From an uncultured Rhizobiaceae bacterium (GTDB lineage Bacteria; Pseudomonadota; Alphaproteobacteria; Rhizobiales; Rhizobiaceae): a stretch of 64,000 bases of DNA. The DNA lies in contig CAMYMG010000067.1 in NCBI GenBank assembly GCA_947259295.1, positions 27,334 through 91,333 on the forward strand. The letters are read 5' to 3'. The notes beneath the pieces were generated by a model, which saw only the letters and a list, made by a program, of their open reading frames with translations, searched no databases and was not told the DNA's origin. Positions 28,579 through 37,650 of the stretch are shown here, in pieces; position 1 is the first letter of the stretch, and every line of letters begins with the position of its first letter. The translations under genes and the position numbers were made by a program.

Positions 28579-29457
28579 ATGACGTCCGACACAGGCTTTT
28601 CCGATCGGTTCTACACGTCGAGCGACGGGCTGAAGCTGCATGCACGGGTCTATGGCGAGGCCAATGGCGCGGCAGCGCCCGTGGTCTGCCTTCCCGGACT
28701 GACGCGCAACGCCCGCGACTTTCACGAACTGGCGATCCACCTGTCGCAAAAGATCGAGACGCCGCGCCAGGTCATCGCCTTCGATTATCGCGGCCGCGGC
28801 CGCTCGGCCTTCGACCGGGACTGGCACAACTATAATGTCGTGGTCGAGGCGGGCGACATCATCGCCGGGCTGATCGCGCTCGGTGTCGAGCACGGCCACT
28901 TCATCGGCACCTCACGCGGCGGGCTGATCATCCACGTGCTGGCGGGCACGCGCCCGACGCTCCTGAAATCCGTGGTGCTGAACGATGTTGGCCCGGTGCT
29001 TGAGGGCGAAGGACTGGCGCATATCCGCTCCTACCTGACGCGCGCCCCACGGCCGGCGACCATGGCCGACGCGGTTGCGGTGCAGCGCACTGCTCACGGC
29101 GCGGCGTTTCCGGCGCTGAGCGACGACGACTGGCTGCGTTACACCAAGGCGATCTACCGCGAGCAGAGCGGCAGGCCGGAGCGCGATTTCGACCCGGCGC
29201 TCTTGAAGACCATCAAGGGGCTGAACCTCAACCGACCGCTGCCCGACATCTGGCAGCAGTTCGAAGGCCTGTGCGGTGTGCCGATGCTCGCCATCCGCGG
29301 CGAGAACTCGAAACTTCTTGCAGCCGAGACGCTCGCGGAAATGGCCCGCCGCCATCCGAACTGCGAGACGGTAACGGTGCCCGGCCAGGGCCATCCGCCG
29401 ATGCTGGAGACGGGAACGCTGCCGGAGACGATCGCGGGGTTTTTGGCGCGGAATTGA
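28579..29457 (+). CDS. Alpha/beta hydrolase
   Basis: A 292-residue cytoplasmic hydrolase. The nucleophile elbow is GTSRGG with Ser112, the oxyanion region CLPGLTRNARDF, and the catalytic His272 lies in GQGHPPM. YRGRGRS after strand 4 is typical of the esterase/haloperoxidase-like group. The ATG at 28579 is chosen over upstream extensions with no family resemblance. The substrate cannot be told. It lies about 155 bp after the transglycosylase gene on the same strand. Confidence 0.85.
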   Translation: MTSDTGFSDRFYTSSDGLKLHARVYGEANGAAAPVVCLPGLTRNARDFHELAIHLSQKIETPRQVIAFDYRGRGRSAFDRDWHNYNVVVEAGDIIAGLIALGVEHGHFIGTSRGGLIIHVLAGTRPTLLKSVVLNDVGPVLEGEGLAHIRSYLTRAPRPATMADAVAVQRTAHGAAFPALSDDDWLRYTKAIYREQSGRPERDFDPALLKTIKGLNLNRPLPDIWQQFEGLCGVPMLAIRGENSKLLAAETLAEMARRHPNCETVTVPGQGHPPMLETGTLPETIAGFLARN

Positions 29458-29587
29458 AACAGGCGTTGCGCCGTTGGATTGACTGATGGCACTCGATTGA
29501 TTGAAAAACGTGAAGGATGCGGCCTTTTGTTGGGCATCGGACAGCGCTAGTCGCGCCAACATCGGACGAAAGAGGACTTAGGCGACC

Positions 29588-31288
29588 ATGGTGAAGTTAA
29601 AATCGGCTGCGCGGCGAGCCAATACAGCTGATCTCGATCAACACGTTAATGCGGCGCTTGCGCTTCACCAGCAAGGTCGAATCGCAGAAGCTGAGGCACT
29701 TTATCGTCAAGTGCTGGCAGTCCGTCCGCAGCACGCCGGAGCGCAACACTTTCTAGGCATGCTACTTCATCAGACTAACCGTCGGAGCGATGGGTTTGCT
29801 TTATTGATCAAGTCTGTGAGTTCCGCAGAGCGCAAGAACCCCCACTTCTTAAACAATCTGGGAACTGTCCAAATTGATCACGGTCGATTTGCTGAAGCTG
29901 CAGACAGCTTTCGCGCCGCGTTGGCTTCAGCCCCAGGTCACGCCCAGGCTCGCTTCAATCTTGCACGCGCACTGACAGAACTGGGAGAGTTTCAAAAAGC
30001 GGCGGCAATCTATAGTGACTTCGTGCGGTCAAATCACTTCGACAACAACGCCCGGATTAGCCTCGTCGATGCTCTACAGAGTGCAGGAAAGCCGACTGAG
30101 GCACTGGATGCGCTGACAACCGGTATACAACTTCGACCAAAAGACACGCAACTTCTGCTCTATTATGCGTCGTTCGTACTCCAAACGGGTGATATCTCAG
30201 CCGCACGCGAGAAAATTAATGGAGCGCTCGAACTTGACCCAACCCTGGCCGAAGCTTGGTTCATGCTCTCTCAGGTTAAGAAGCAGGTGAACCCAGATAG
30301 CGACCTGGCTACGATGGAGTCACTGTGGGCTGAAAAGTCAGCATCACGGGCAGACCGGATACCCCTTTCGTTTGGTCTCGGGAAGCTCCACGAAGACCTC
30401 GGTAACTACGAACGCGCATTCCACTTTTTCAAGGAGGGCAATGCTGCAGTTCGCAGTTCGATCGCATATGATGAAGTTAAGGTGAAATCCGACTTCGATC
30501 AAATGACCGAAATATTCGATGAAGCTTTTCTAAGAGGGGAGAGGTCCAAAGGATCTGATGACATTTCTCCAGTCTTCATTCTGGGAATGCCGCGGTCGGG
30601 AACCACCTTGGTGGAACAGATCGTCTCGGCGCATCCGGACGTACACGGATCAGGTGAATCACCGCTGTTGCGCAATACACTGGCGCGCTTCTTTCCTTTT
30701 GATGCGAGGGGACAATTTCCCAGCGATCTGAAGACGTTACCTCGCTCGCGCTTCAATGAAGCTGGACAGTTCTATCTGACGCGCATGCGACAAATCAGTG
30801 GAGGAAAGCGAATTATCACAGACAAGATGCCGGGCAATTTCTTGCTACTCGGCTTCATCCACCTGATGTTCCCTGATGCAAAAATCATACATTGCATGCG
30901 CCGCCCCGAGGCTACATGCTTCTCGATCTTCAAGACCCATTTCCGGAACTCCGGGCATCAGTACGGATACGATCTTGGCGAGCTTGCGAGATTTCATACT
31001 CTCTATCAGAAGATGATGAACCATTGGCGGAGTACTGTGCCAGAAGACTTCATCGACGTTCAATATGAAGAACTCGTGGCGGACCAGGAGACTATGTCGC
31101 GCGCGATCATCGACTATCTGGGACTTCAATGGGACCCGGCGTGTCTGGATTTTCACAAGAACCATCGACCGGTACGTACCGCTAGTGTGGCCCAGGTGCG
31201 CCGCCCCATCTACACGGGCTCTTTGGAACAGTGGAAGAAATATGGAGCCCTGCTCCAGCCACTTACGGACAATCTAGCGGTTACATAA
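29588..31288 (+). CDS. TPR-repeat sulfotransferase (first copy)
   Basis: A 566-residue fusion. Residues ~15-270 are tetratricopeptide repeats (AEALYRQVLAVRPQHAGAQHFLG; HGRFAEAADSFRAALASAPGHAQA, read in parts). Residues ~325-560 are a PAPS-dependent sulfotransferase with 5'-phosphosulfate loop GMPRSGTT (333-340) and 3'-phosphate region IIHCMRRPEATCFSIF. It may sulfate a protein, glycan or lipid-linked sugar. There is no signal peptide, so it is probably cytoplasmic. Base composition is clearly more AT-rich than the flanking core genes, with codons such as TTA, ATA and AGA, suggesting transfer. It converges on a second, diverged relative. Confidence 0.9.
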   Translation: MVKLKSAARRANTADLDQHVNAALALHQQGRIAEAEALYRQVLAVRPQHAGAQHFLGMLLHQTNRRSDGFALLIKSVSSAERKNPHFLNNLGTVQIDHGRFAEAADSFRAALASAPGHAQARFNLARALTELGEFQKAAAIYSDFVRSNHFDNNARISLVDALQSAGKPTEALDALTTGIQLRPKDTQLLLYYASFVLQTGDISAAREKINGALELDPTLAEAWFMLSQVKKQVNPDSDLATMESLWAEKSASRADRIPLSFGLGKLHEDLGNYERAFHFFKEGNAAVRSSIAYDEVKVKSDFDQMTEIFDEAFLRGERSKGSDDISPVFILGMPRSGTTLVEQIVSAHPDVHGSGESPLLRNTLARFFPFDARGQFPSDLKTLPRSRFNEAGQFYLTRMRQISGGKRIITDKMPGNFLLLGFIHLMFPDAKIIHCMRRPEATCFSIFKTHFRNSGHQYGYDLGELARFHTLYQKMMNHWRSTVPEDFIDVQYEELVADQETMSRAIIDYLGLQWDPACLDFHKNHRPVRTASVAQVRRPIYTGSLEQWKKYGALLQPLTDNLAVT

Positions 31289-31412
31289 GCCAGTTACCAC
31301 CATTGGCAGAACTCTGCCGGAAAAGAGATAGGCGAACCGGGCATGTCTTTCACCTGGCGCAGCGATTCGCCCTTAGCTCGTTGGCAAATTCCAAGGCCCG
31401 GATTTGACGACG

Positions 31413-33047
31413 CTAAACGACAGCCAAGTCGCCGAGCGCCTCGATCAGGGGCTGGATTCTGTGTTCGTATTTCTTCCAGCGCTTGACCGATGACTTGTAT
31501 ATGGGCTGGCGGACCTGCCAACGGCTCGGTGTCGTCACGGCTCGATCGGTTTCATAGAAGCGCAGGCAAGCTTCGTCCCAAGGCAGGCCGAGAAAATCAA
31601 TGAGCCGCCTCGATTCAGCCTCCTGATCGGCGATCATGGTTTCATAGTTGCACTGATAAATGCGGCCAGGCAGCAGCTTGTACCAGTGCTGCATGAGCCG
31701 GTGGTACTCTCGGTAGTAGAGGCCGAGCGTACGTAGATCCGTGTTGTAACCGTGCTTATCGTTGAACGTGTTGAAGAAGCAGGAGATCGAATTGTCAATT
31801 GGGTCACGCGTACAATGGATCACCTTCGCATTGGGGAACAGCAGCGCGATCAAGCCGACATACTGGAAATTATGCGGCATCTTGTCGACGATCCTCGCTG
31901 CCGAAGGCGACCTACTCTTCAAAAAGCCGAGATATTCAGCGGCCATCGCGCGCGCTTCGTCGTGAGTCAACGCCTGGGGCGTCTTGAGAATCGACCCATT
32001 TGGCGCCTGCACGTAGCCCGCAGAGTGGGCCACCATTCCGAGTTTGGCCAGTTCCCCTGCCCCGTAAACCGCCGGGTGGCTTGCGCAGATCTGCTCTGTG
32101 AGCGTGGTTCCGGATCGCGGCATACCGACGATAAAGACGGGTAGTTCTGATTCGTTGCCGAGGTCGGACTTCGCCTTGATCAAATCAGGCGTGAAGGATG
32201 CAATTAAGTTGTCGACCCTGAGGCGGAAGGTATCTATATCGAAGCCGTGCCCTGCAGCAATCTTGCTTGCCTGAAAGTGGTCAATTGCCTGCTCGAAGCG
32301 GCCGATATCATTGAATATCTTGCCCGCAGCGTGGTTGAGCTCCACCGTTTCCCGGCGTGCTCGGCCGGTTACATTCAAGCAACTCAGAATTTCGTCCAAT
32401 TCTCCCTGCCCATCGACGAACTTCCGGGTATCGACGAGGGCCCGATAGCAGGCGGAAACGCGATATCCACGCTCAATACTTTCGCGAAGGAGTTTGGCCG
32501 CTTCATCCATCCTGCCGAGAGCGATAAGCGCCGTCGCATGATCGTAGCGAAGAGCAGGATGATCTGATTGCAGCTTCAACGCCCTGTCAAACAGTGGCAG
32601 TGCCTGCTCCGGCATTCCGGCAGCGGTATAGGCGCGCCCTAGAGCACCGAGCGTCGGCACAGTCTCCCCCTTGAGTTTCAATGCACGCTGGAAGTGGAGG
32701 ATCGCCTTGTCGTACTCTTTTGCTTCGGCGTAGGCCGATGCGATCACTATATTCATATGCGCCGAGTTTGGCTGCCGCTCAACCGCACGGCGATAGAACT
32801 CCAGAGCAAGCCCGACATCATCAATCCCATGTGCGAGCGACCCTGCCAGCAGAAGAGCCTGAGCGTTGCCCGGATCCTTGCTGAGTATAGCCATGCAAAG
32901 GGTTTCGGCCTGCTTGATCTCGCCTCGGTCGTGATGTTCCTTGGCTTTCCGCAAAGCAGCTTCCAGCCCGCCGCCGGGCTCCGGCTTACGTCTAGGCTGA
33001 GAGAGGGATCGCAAATGCTTGGCGAAAGAGGGAGGCAGGTTGCTCAT
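31413..33047 (-). CDS. TPR-repeat sulfotransferase (second copy)
   Basis: A 544-residue protein with the same architecture as the gene facing it: N-terminal TPR-like repeats (~30-270) and a sulfotransferase domain with GMPRSGTT at 308-315 and VIHCTRDPIDNSISCFF. The two share the ending pattern (VRQPIYKSSVKRWKKYEHRIQPL here, VRRPIYTGSLEQWKKYGALLQPL there, read in parts), so they are paralogues or co-acquired relatives, but they are far from identical. Lower GC than the core is visible here too. No polysaccharide genes lie nearby to identify the acceptor. Confidence 0.9.
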   Translation of the reverse strand: MSNLPPSFAKHLRSLSQPRRKPEPGGGLEAALRKAKEHHDRGEIKQAETLCMAILSKDPGNAQALLLAGSLAHGIDDVGLALEFYRRAVERQPNSAHMNIVIASAYAEAKEYDKAILHFQRALKLKGETVPTLGALGRAYTAAGMPEQALPLFDRALKLQSDHPALRYDHATALIALGRMDEAAKLLRESIERGYRVSACYRALVDTRKFVDGQGELDEILSCLNVTGRARRETVELNHAAGKIFNDIGRFEQAIDHFQASKIAAGHGFDIDTFRLRVDNLIASFTPDLIKAKSDLGNESELPVFIVGMPRSGTTLTEQICASHPAVYGAGELAKLGMVAHSAGYVQAPNGSILKTPQALTHDEARAMAAEYLGFLKSRSPSAARIVDKMPHNFQYVGLIALLFPNAKVIHCTRDPIDNSISCFFNTFNDKHGYNTDLRTLGLYYREYHRLMQHWYKLLPGRIYQCNYETMIADQEAESRRLIDFLGLPWDEACLRFYETDRAVTTPSRWQVRQPIYKSSVKRWKKYEHRIQPLIEALGDLAVV

Positions 33048-33259
33048 GACGACTTCTTAGCAATTGCGCAACGGCGAATCCAGATGCGCGGAAGCCATTG
33101 TTGATCGTATCCGGCCAACATAGATCCATTCTTCTGGGCCCTGACCCCAGTCTCATCATCCGCCCATGAGGGCAGGCAGTTTGCGTGACACTGCTCTTGC
33201 AATCTTGGAGCGTCATACGACGAGTGGTTGCCGCGACTCGAGGTCCTGTAATGCGAAAC

Positions 33260-33283
33260 GGCCCGTGTCTCTCGACACGGGCC
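33260..33283 (-). terminator. Hairpin downstream of the first porin gene
   Basis: GGCCCGTGT and its perfect reverse complement ACACGGGCC are separated by six bases, 30 bp after the porin stop in the direction of transcription. The following T-run is weak (GTTTCG). Position and stem support a transcription terminator. Confidence 0.7.
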
Positions 33284-33312
33284 GCATTCCAGATTCGGTC
33301 AGACCGATAGGA

Positions 33313-34518
33313 TCAGCCGCCGAAGTTGGCCTGGAGGCGGAGGAAGCCGCCGAAGTTCGAACCATCGACATCCGAGTCCCAAGCGTCGAAGTTGTCGACA
33401 TAGACGAGTTCCGGCGTGATGACGAAGTTCGGAACCAGCTCGTACTGGACGTTGCCGACGAGAGCGAAGTTCTCGGCATCGTCGTAACCGACCTGAACGT
33501 TGAAGGTCGCCTTTTCGAAGGCCTTGTAGGTCAAGCCGGCCCAAACAGCCCAGTCGCCGCCCCACACACCGTAGTAGTTGGTGGCTTCGTCGGTCTTGTA
33601 ACCGCCCATCAAGAACATCGACAGGGCATCGTTTGCGTTGAAGTCGATGCGAGCCTTGACGGCGCCTTCTTCGTTGACCGAGTCGTAACCGCCGACGACG
33701 GAGAGACCGCCCCAGCCGCCCGTGTAGCCGACGCCTGCGACGACATGCGGGACATAGCTGTCGAGCACGAAGTTGCCGAAGTCGTTGACGCTACCCTCTT
33801 CAAGAGCGGCTGCGGCGGTGAAGCCGTTGCCACCGTTCCAGGTGTAGGCGATCTGGTGGGTGCCGAAGGGACCGTAGCTGACGCCCGTGGTGTCGTTGAT
33901 CACGCCGCCGGCATAGCCGGTGAAGGTCGAGAACAGCGAGTCGGTCTTGCCGACGCGGAAGCCGCCAAGTTCGATATAGGCATGTTCGATGCCGAGCCCG
34001 TCAGCCGCGCTGGTGTAGCCGTTGAGGCTATAGGGCCAGCTCGCATCGTAGGACTCGCTATCAGGGTTGTAGGCGAAGCCGTCGCTGCGGGCCGAGTTGC
34101 GCGACGTGGTGTACTGGAAGTTCAGCGCTGCGTAGGTGCGCAGGGTGCCGAGTTCCGTTTCGGTGCGGGAGTCGACGCGCAGCTGGAAGCGGGCGCGCTT
34201 GTAGTAGGTGTCGTTGCGATCGGCATCATCCAGCGAATCTTCGTCGACATAGCCGTCGTCGTAGAAGACCACATCTTCCTTGTCGAAGACGTTCTCGTGA
34301 CCGAGGCGACCAGCACCGATATCATAGCGCATGTAGCCGGAAACCTTGAGGCAGGTCTCGGTGCCTGGGATGTAGTAGAAGCCGACGCCATAGGTGTCGC
34401 AGATGCGAACGTATTCCATTGGTTCCGGTTCAGCGATGACGACCGCATCGGCGGCGCGTGCACCGGATACTGCGACGAGCGCCGCAGCGGAGCCGAGAAG
34501 CAGGCTCTTGATGTTCAT
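33313..34518 (-). CDS. Omp2-family porin (copy A)
   Basis: A 401-residue outer-membrane porin of the rhizobial/Brucella Omp2 type. ATG at 34518 follows GGAGGTCAGAAA. A signal peptide (SLLLGSAAALVAVSGARA) precedes the family start ICDTYGVGFYYIPGTETCLK and MRYDIGAG, and the C-terminal strand ends in FLRLQANFGG, with terminal aromatic/glycine residues for outer-membrane assembly. The first ~65 residues are identical to those of the divergent copy B. The middle differs in loops, e.g. the extended NSARSDGFAYNPDSES stretch. Confidence 0.95.
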   Translation of the reverse strand: MNIKSLLLGSAAALVAVSGARAADAVVIAEPEPMEYVRICDTYGVGFYYIPGTETCLKVSGYMRYDIGAGRLGHENVFDKEDVVFYDDGYVDEDSLDDADRNDTYYKRARFQLRVDSRTETELGTLRTYAALNFQYTTSRNSARSDGFAYNPDSESYDASWPYSLNGYTSAADGLGIEHAYIELGGFRVGKTDSLFSTFTGYAGGVINDTTGVSYGPFGTHQIAYTWNGGNGFTAAAALEEGSVNDFGNFVLDSYVPHVVAGVGYTGGWGGLSVVGGYDSVNEEGAVKARIDFNANDALSMFLMGGYKTDEATNYYGVWGGDWAVWAGLTYKAFEKATFNVQVGYDDAENFALVGNVQYELVPNFVITPELVYVDNFDAWDSDVDGSNFGGFLRLQANFGG

Positions 34519-34534
34519 TTTCTGACCTCCAGTC
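34325..34534 (-). repeat. Inverted repeat arm A (5' end of porin A)
   Basis: About 210 bp running from GACTGGAGGTCAGAAA before the start codon to the MRY codons of porin A. It matches the 35318-35527 arm with only a handful of mismatches, mostly at third codon positions. The arms point away from each other around a 783-bp spacer. Confidence 0.9.
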
Positions 34535-34957
34535 AAAAGTTAAAAAGCGGGTCTGGGTATTTTTTTGCTGAAGGACAGCGTTCCCTGCCCCATCCCCAAT
34601 TACCGAAGAAGTCGCACACCGCGCTCTTTCTTCCTGTCCGACATTACTCATGGATCGCCGGCGTTCAATCATGATCTGGCCAGCTTTGCCCCCGTCCCGC
34701 CGCTATCCCCGATCCATGTTGCACAAATGACACGATTTGCAGGGGGTCGGAAAGTTTCGGTTAACCAAAGAGCGGGCCAACAGCCCTCAAGAACGACAAA
34801 TCCGGCCGGCGGAGAACGCGCAGCTGCCTGCCGCCCCCGGCGATGATTCTGTGACATGCCAGAGAATGCAAGGGATTGCGGGCGAATCGCCGAATTATCG
34901 GTTTTATGGTCGCGGGCTTATTGATTGTGCCGGTTGTTTTCTTTACGACCTCGCGAC
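34535..34957. other. Spacer between divergent porins, left part
   Basis: Noncoding, locally AT-rich (a run of seven T near 34560). It presumably carries the promoter of porin A and, at its right end, the tRNA promoter. The short ORFs listed here lack ribosome sites. I saw no further RNA gene. Confidence 0.4.
34921..34949 (+). promoter_or_regulatory. Likely sigma-70 promoter of tRNA-Ser
   Basis: TTGATT and TACGAC are separated by 17 bases, ending 8 bases before the mature tRNA 5' end. Spacing and location suit a housekeeping promoter with transcription starting close to the tRNA. Confidence 0.5.
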
Positions 34958-35048
34958 GGAGAGGTGGCCGAGTGGTCGAAGGCGCTCCCCTGCTAAGGGA
35001 GTAGAGGTCAAAAGCTTCTCGAGGGTTCGAATCCCTTCCTCTCCGCCA
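34958..35048 (+). tRNA. tRNA-Ser (anticodon GCT)
   Basis: A 91-nt serine tRNA including encoded CCA. The acceptor stem GGAGAGG pairs with CCTCTCC. The anticodon stem CTCCC/GGGAG closes the loop CTGCTAA with anticodon GCT, reading AGC/AGU codons. A long variable arm typical of tRNA-Ser follows, then the T arm GAGGG-TTCGAAT-CCCTT. It lies in the spacer between the two porins. A tyrosine recombinase gene lies 1.6 kb away, but I found no duplicated tRNA 3' end by eye. Confidence 0.97.
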
Positions 35049-35317
35049 CCAGCCCGCACATCCCATTCGAGTCGCAACTACCCTTGAGGGGCAGTCGCCT
35101 GGCCGTGACGACAGCTGCCGGACGATTCGAACCCGCCCAGGCCGCGAATTTGCCGCCCAGCACTGACTGCCTGTCCCTCGCGCCCGACGATTGCGATGCG
35201 ACCTCTTGGCGCCGCGACGCTTTGGCCTGCGCGGTCATACTGCACGCAAGTCACTGGTTTGCCGACATCTTTGAACTCCGGGCAGCGGCCGACCGACCTC
35301 CATGGCTAGATGATTCA
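35049..35317. other. Spacer between tRNA-Ser and porin B
   Basis: About 270 bp with no supported gene. It should contain the promoter of porin B, but I could not identify convincing boxes. Confidence 0.4.
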
Positions 35318-35527
35318 GACTGGAGGTCAGAAAATGAACATCAAGAGCCTGCTTCTCGGCTCCGCTGCGGCGCTCGTCGCAGTATCCGGTGCACGCGCTG
35401 CCGATGCGGTCGTTATCGCCGAACCGGAACCAATGGAATACGTTCGCATCTGCGACACGTACGGCGTCGGCTTCTACTACATCCCAGGCACCGAGACCTG
35501 CCTCAAGGTTTCCGGCTACATGCGCTA
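35318..35527 (+). repeat. Inverted repeat arm B (5' end of porin B)
   Basis: The partner of the arm at 34325-34534. It starts with the same GACTGGAGGTCAGAAA ribosome-site region and covers the identical first ~65 codons. The near identity of arms in divergent genes suggests recent duplication or gene conversion. Confidence 0.9.
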
Positions 35528-36527
35528 CGGCATCGGCGTCGGCGACACAAATGGTCTGACCGACGTGATCGACAAGAAGGATTTCGCCGAGGGCGATTTC
35601 GACGGTTTCGACGACATCGACACGAACGATACGTATTTCAAGCGCGCCCGCTTCCAGCTTCGCGTCGATTCGCGTGCGGAGACCGAGCTCGGCACACTGC
35701 GCACCTATGCAGCGATCAACTTCAATTACGACACGAATGTTAATGGTCTGAGCCCATTCGGCCTTGAACTCGGCAGCATCTTTCCACTCACGACCTCTGA
35801 CGACGCCGTTGCTATCGAGCATGCCTATCTCGAGCTCGGTGGCTTCCGCGTCGGCAAAACCGACTCGCTGTTCTCGACCTTCACCGGCTATTCGTCGGGC
35901 GTCGCGAACGACGGCATCGTTCCTTACGGTCCGTTCGGCACCCACCAGATGGCCTATACCTGGAACGGCGGCAACGGCTTCACGGCAGCGGTTGCTCTTG
36001 AAACCGGTGCAGGTGGCAGCGTAGTTGTCTTCGAAGATGGACCCGGTGATCCTGTCATCGTTGGTGACGCGTATGCGATCGACAGCTATGTGCCGCATGT
36101 GGTCGGTGGCGTCGGCTACACGGCCGGCTGGGGCGGTGTCTCGGTTGTCGCAGCTTACGATTGGGTGTGGGAAGAAGGCGCGATCAAGGGCCGCGTCGAC
36201 TTCAACGTCAACGACGCTATCTCGCTCTTCGCGATGGCCGGTTGGGGCGGCAAGGACGACGACCTCGGCCTGAACTACTACGCCCAGTGGGGCGGCGACT
36301 GGGCTGCCTGGGTTGGCGGCGCATGGCAGTTCAACGAGAAGACCACGCTCAACTTCGAAGTCGGCTATGATGACGCCGAGAACTTCTCGACGGTCGTTGG
36401 CCTTGACTACTACCTCGTCAACAACCTGCTCATAAAGCCGGAGATCATCTACACGGATAACTTCGACGACGATGACGCCGACAACTGGGGCGGCTTCCTC
36501 CGCCTCCAGGCCAACTTCGGCGGCTGA
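35334..36527 (+). CDS. Omp2-family porin (copy B)
   Basis: A 397-residue porin, divergent from copy A. Signal peptide and first strands are identical to copy A. Later it keeps AIEHAYLELGGFRVGKTDSLF and YGPFGTHQMAYTWNGGNGF but differs in several loops, for example an acidic IDKKDFAEGDFDGFDDIDTND loop (in parts). It ends in RLQANFGG like copy A. Two divergent porins of this kind recall the omp2a/omp2b locus of Brucella. Different acidic loops imply different pore selectivity, which is inference. Confidence 0.95.
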   Translation: MNIKSLLLGSAAALVAVSGARAADAVVIAEPEPMEYVRICDTYGVGFYYIPGTETCLKVSGYMRYGIGVGDTNGLTDVIDKKDFAEGDFDGFDDIDTNDTYFKRARFQLRVDSRAETELGTLRTYAAINFNYDTNVNGLSPFGLELGSIFPLTTSDDAVAIEHAYLELGGFRVGKTDSLFSTFTGYSSGVANDGIVPYGPFGTHQMAYTWNGGNGFTAAVALETGAGGSVVVFEDGPGDPVIVGDAYAIDSYVPHVVGGVGYTAGWGGVSVVAAYDWVWEEGAIKGRVDFNVNDAISLFAMAGWGGKDDDLGLNYYAQWGGDWAAWVGGAWQFNEKTTLNFEVGYDDAENFSTVVGLDYYLVNNLLIKPEIIYTDNFDDDDADNWGGFLRLQANFGG

Positions 36528-36542
36528 TCGGTTAACATTTTT

Positions 36543-36560
36543 GCCCGCATTTATGCGGGC
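36543..36560 (+). terminator. Hairpin downstream of porin B
   Basis: GCCCGCAT-TT-ATGCGGGC starts 15 bp after the porin B stop. The stem is perfect, but no T-run follows (CTGATCACTTT), so termination is probable rather than certain. Confidence 0.6.
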
Positions 36561-36670
36561 CTGATCACTTTCCGAGGCACCACTCTCCAAAAACGTTCCC
36601 CGTTAACGGTTTCCATTCGACTCACATATTGCTACGTCTTCCCTGGCTTAGGGTTTAGAGGCGACTACAG

Positions 36671-37588
36671 ATGAGCAGCGAGTACCTGCGGGAACGATCA
36701 ACAACGGAAGTTTGGGACGGATCCACCGATGGTCTTTCGTACACCTTTGGAACCTCCCCAAAAGTCGTCAGGGCCTACAGTATTTCAGAGCTACTTTCGC
36801 TATACGAATCTACGCTCTGGGAAGATGGACACCATCGCACAAATGTGAGATCGTTCCTTGGCGAGATAAATGAGATATTTCTTGGACGTCGCTTCAGTAC
36901 GATCAGTCAAGAGCTTATCGACGACTTGGTTGCCTGCCTGCGCGAGCGCGGAAACAGCAACGCAACCATCAATCGCAAGCTTTCCGCCCTAAGCAAGCTG
37001 CTTCGAAAAGCATGCAAAATGGGTGATCTGCACAGCCTGCCGGAATTTCGTCGCCAGAAAGAGCGGCGTGGTCGTATCCGGTTCCTCGAATACGAAGAGG
37101 AAGACCGGCTGTTCGAGGCAATTGGCGCCCAATCGCTGCAGTATAAGATGCTCTCAATCTTTCTGTTCGACACGGGTGCGCGTCTCGGCGAAGCCATCTC
37201 CCTGCGCTGGAACGACGTCCACGATGGCGTGGCAACATTCTGGCTGACGAAATCCGGCAGAAGCCGGTCTATCCCCTTAACCGGTCGCGCATGCCGCGCG
37301 GTCGAATGGGCAAGCCGCAAGCAAGCCGGGCCCTTTGCCGGGATCAAGCAATACAAATACCGGGCAGCATGGCACAATGCCAAGGCCGACGTCGGCTTGG
37401 CCGATGACCTGGAACTGGTTCCGCATTCGCTTCGCCACACCTGCGCATCACGACTCGTCCGCGGCGGCGTAGACATCAGGCGCGTGCAGATGTGGCTCGG
37501 TCACCAGACGCTGCAGATGACGATGCGATACGCTCACCTGGCGACGCAGGACCTCGACGTCTGCGTGCCGATCCTGGAACACAGATAA
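36671..37588 (+). CDS. Tyrosine recombinase/integrase
   Basis: A 305-residue phage-type integrase. N-terminal SAM-like core-binding region ~35-120; catalytic domain ~135-300 with Arg171 (TGARLGEA), Lys194 (WLTKSGR), His252/Arg255 (PHSLRHT), His278 (LGHQTLQMT) and Tyr287 (MRYAHL). All catalytic residues are present, so it may be active. GC is lower than in nearby core genes. No excisionase, no adjacent mobile genes and no obvious att repeats are visible, so it may be a remnant of an integrated element. Confidence 0.92.
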   Translation: MSSEYLRERSTTEVWDGSTDGLSYTFGTSPKVVRAYSISELLSLYESTLWEDGHHRTNVRSFLGEINEIFLGRRFSTISQELIDDLVACLRERGNSNATINRKLSALSKLLRKACKMGDLHSLPEFRRQKERRGRIRFLEYEEEDRLFEAIGAQSLQYKMLSIFLFDTGARLGEAISLRWNDVHDGVATFWLTKSGRSRSIPLTGRACRAVEWASRKQAGPFAGIKQYKYRAAWHNAKADVGLADDLELVPHSLRHTCASRLVRGGVDIRRVQMWLGHQTLQMTMRYAHLATQDLDVCVPILEHR

Positions 37589-37650
37589 GCCTGGTCCACG
37601 TCCCTTCGGCCCGCTTTGTTGGACCGAGGCGACGGGCAATGCAGCCTTCC

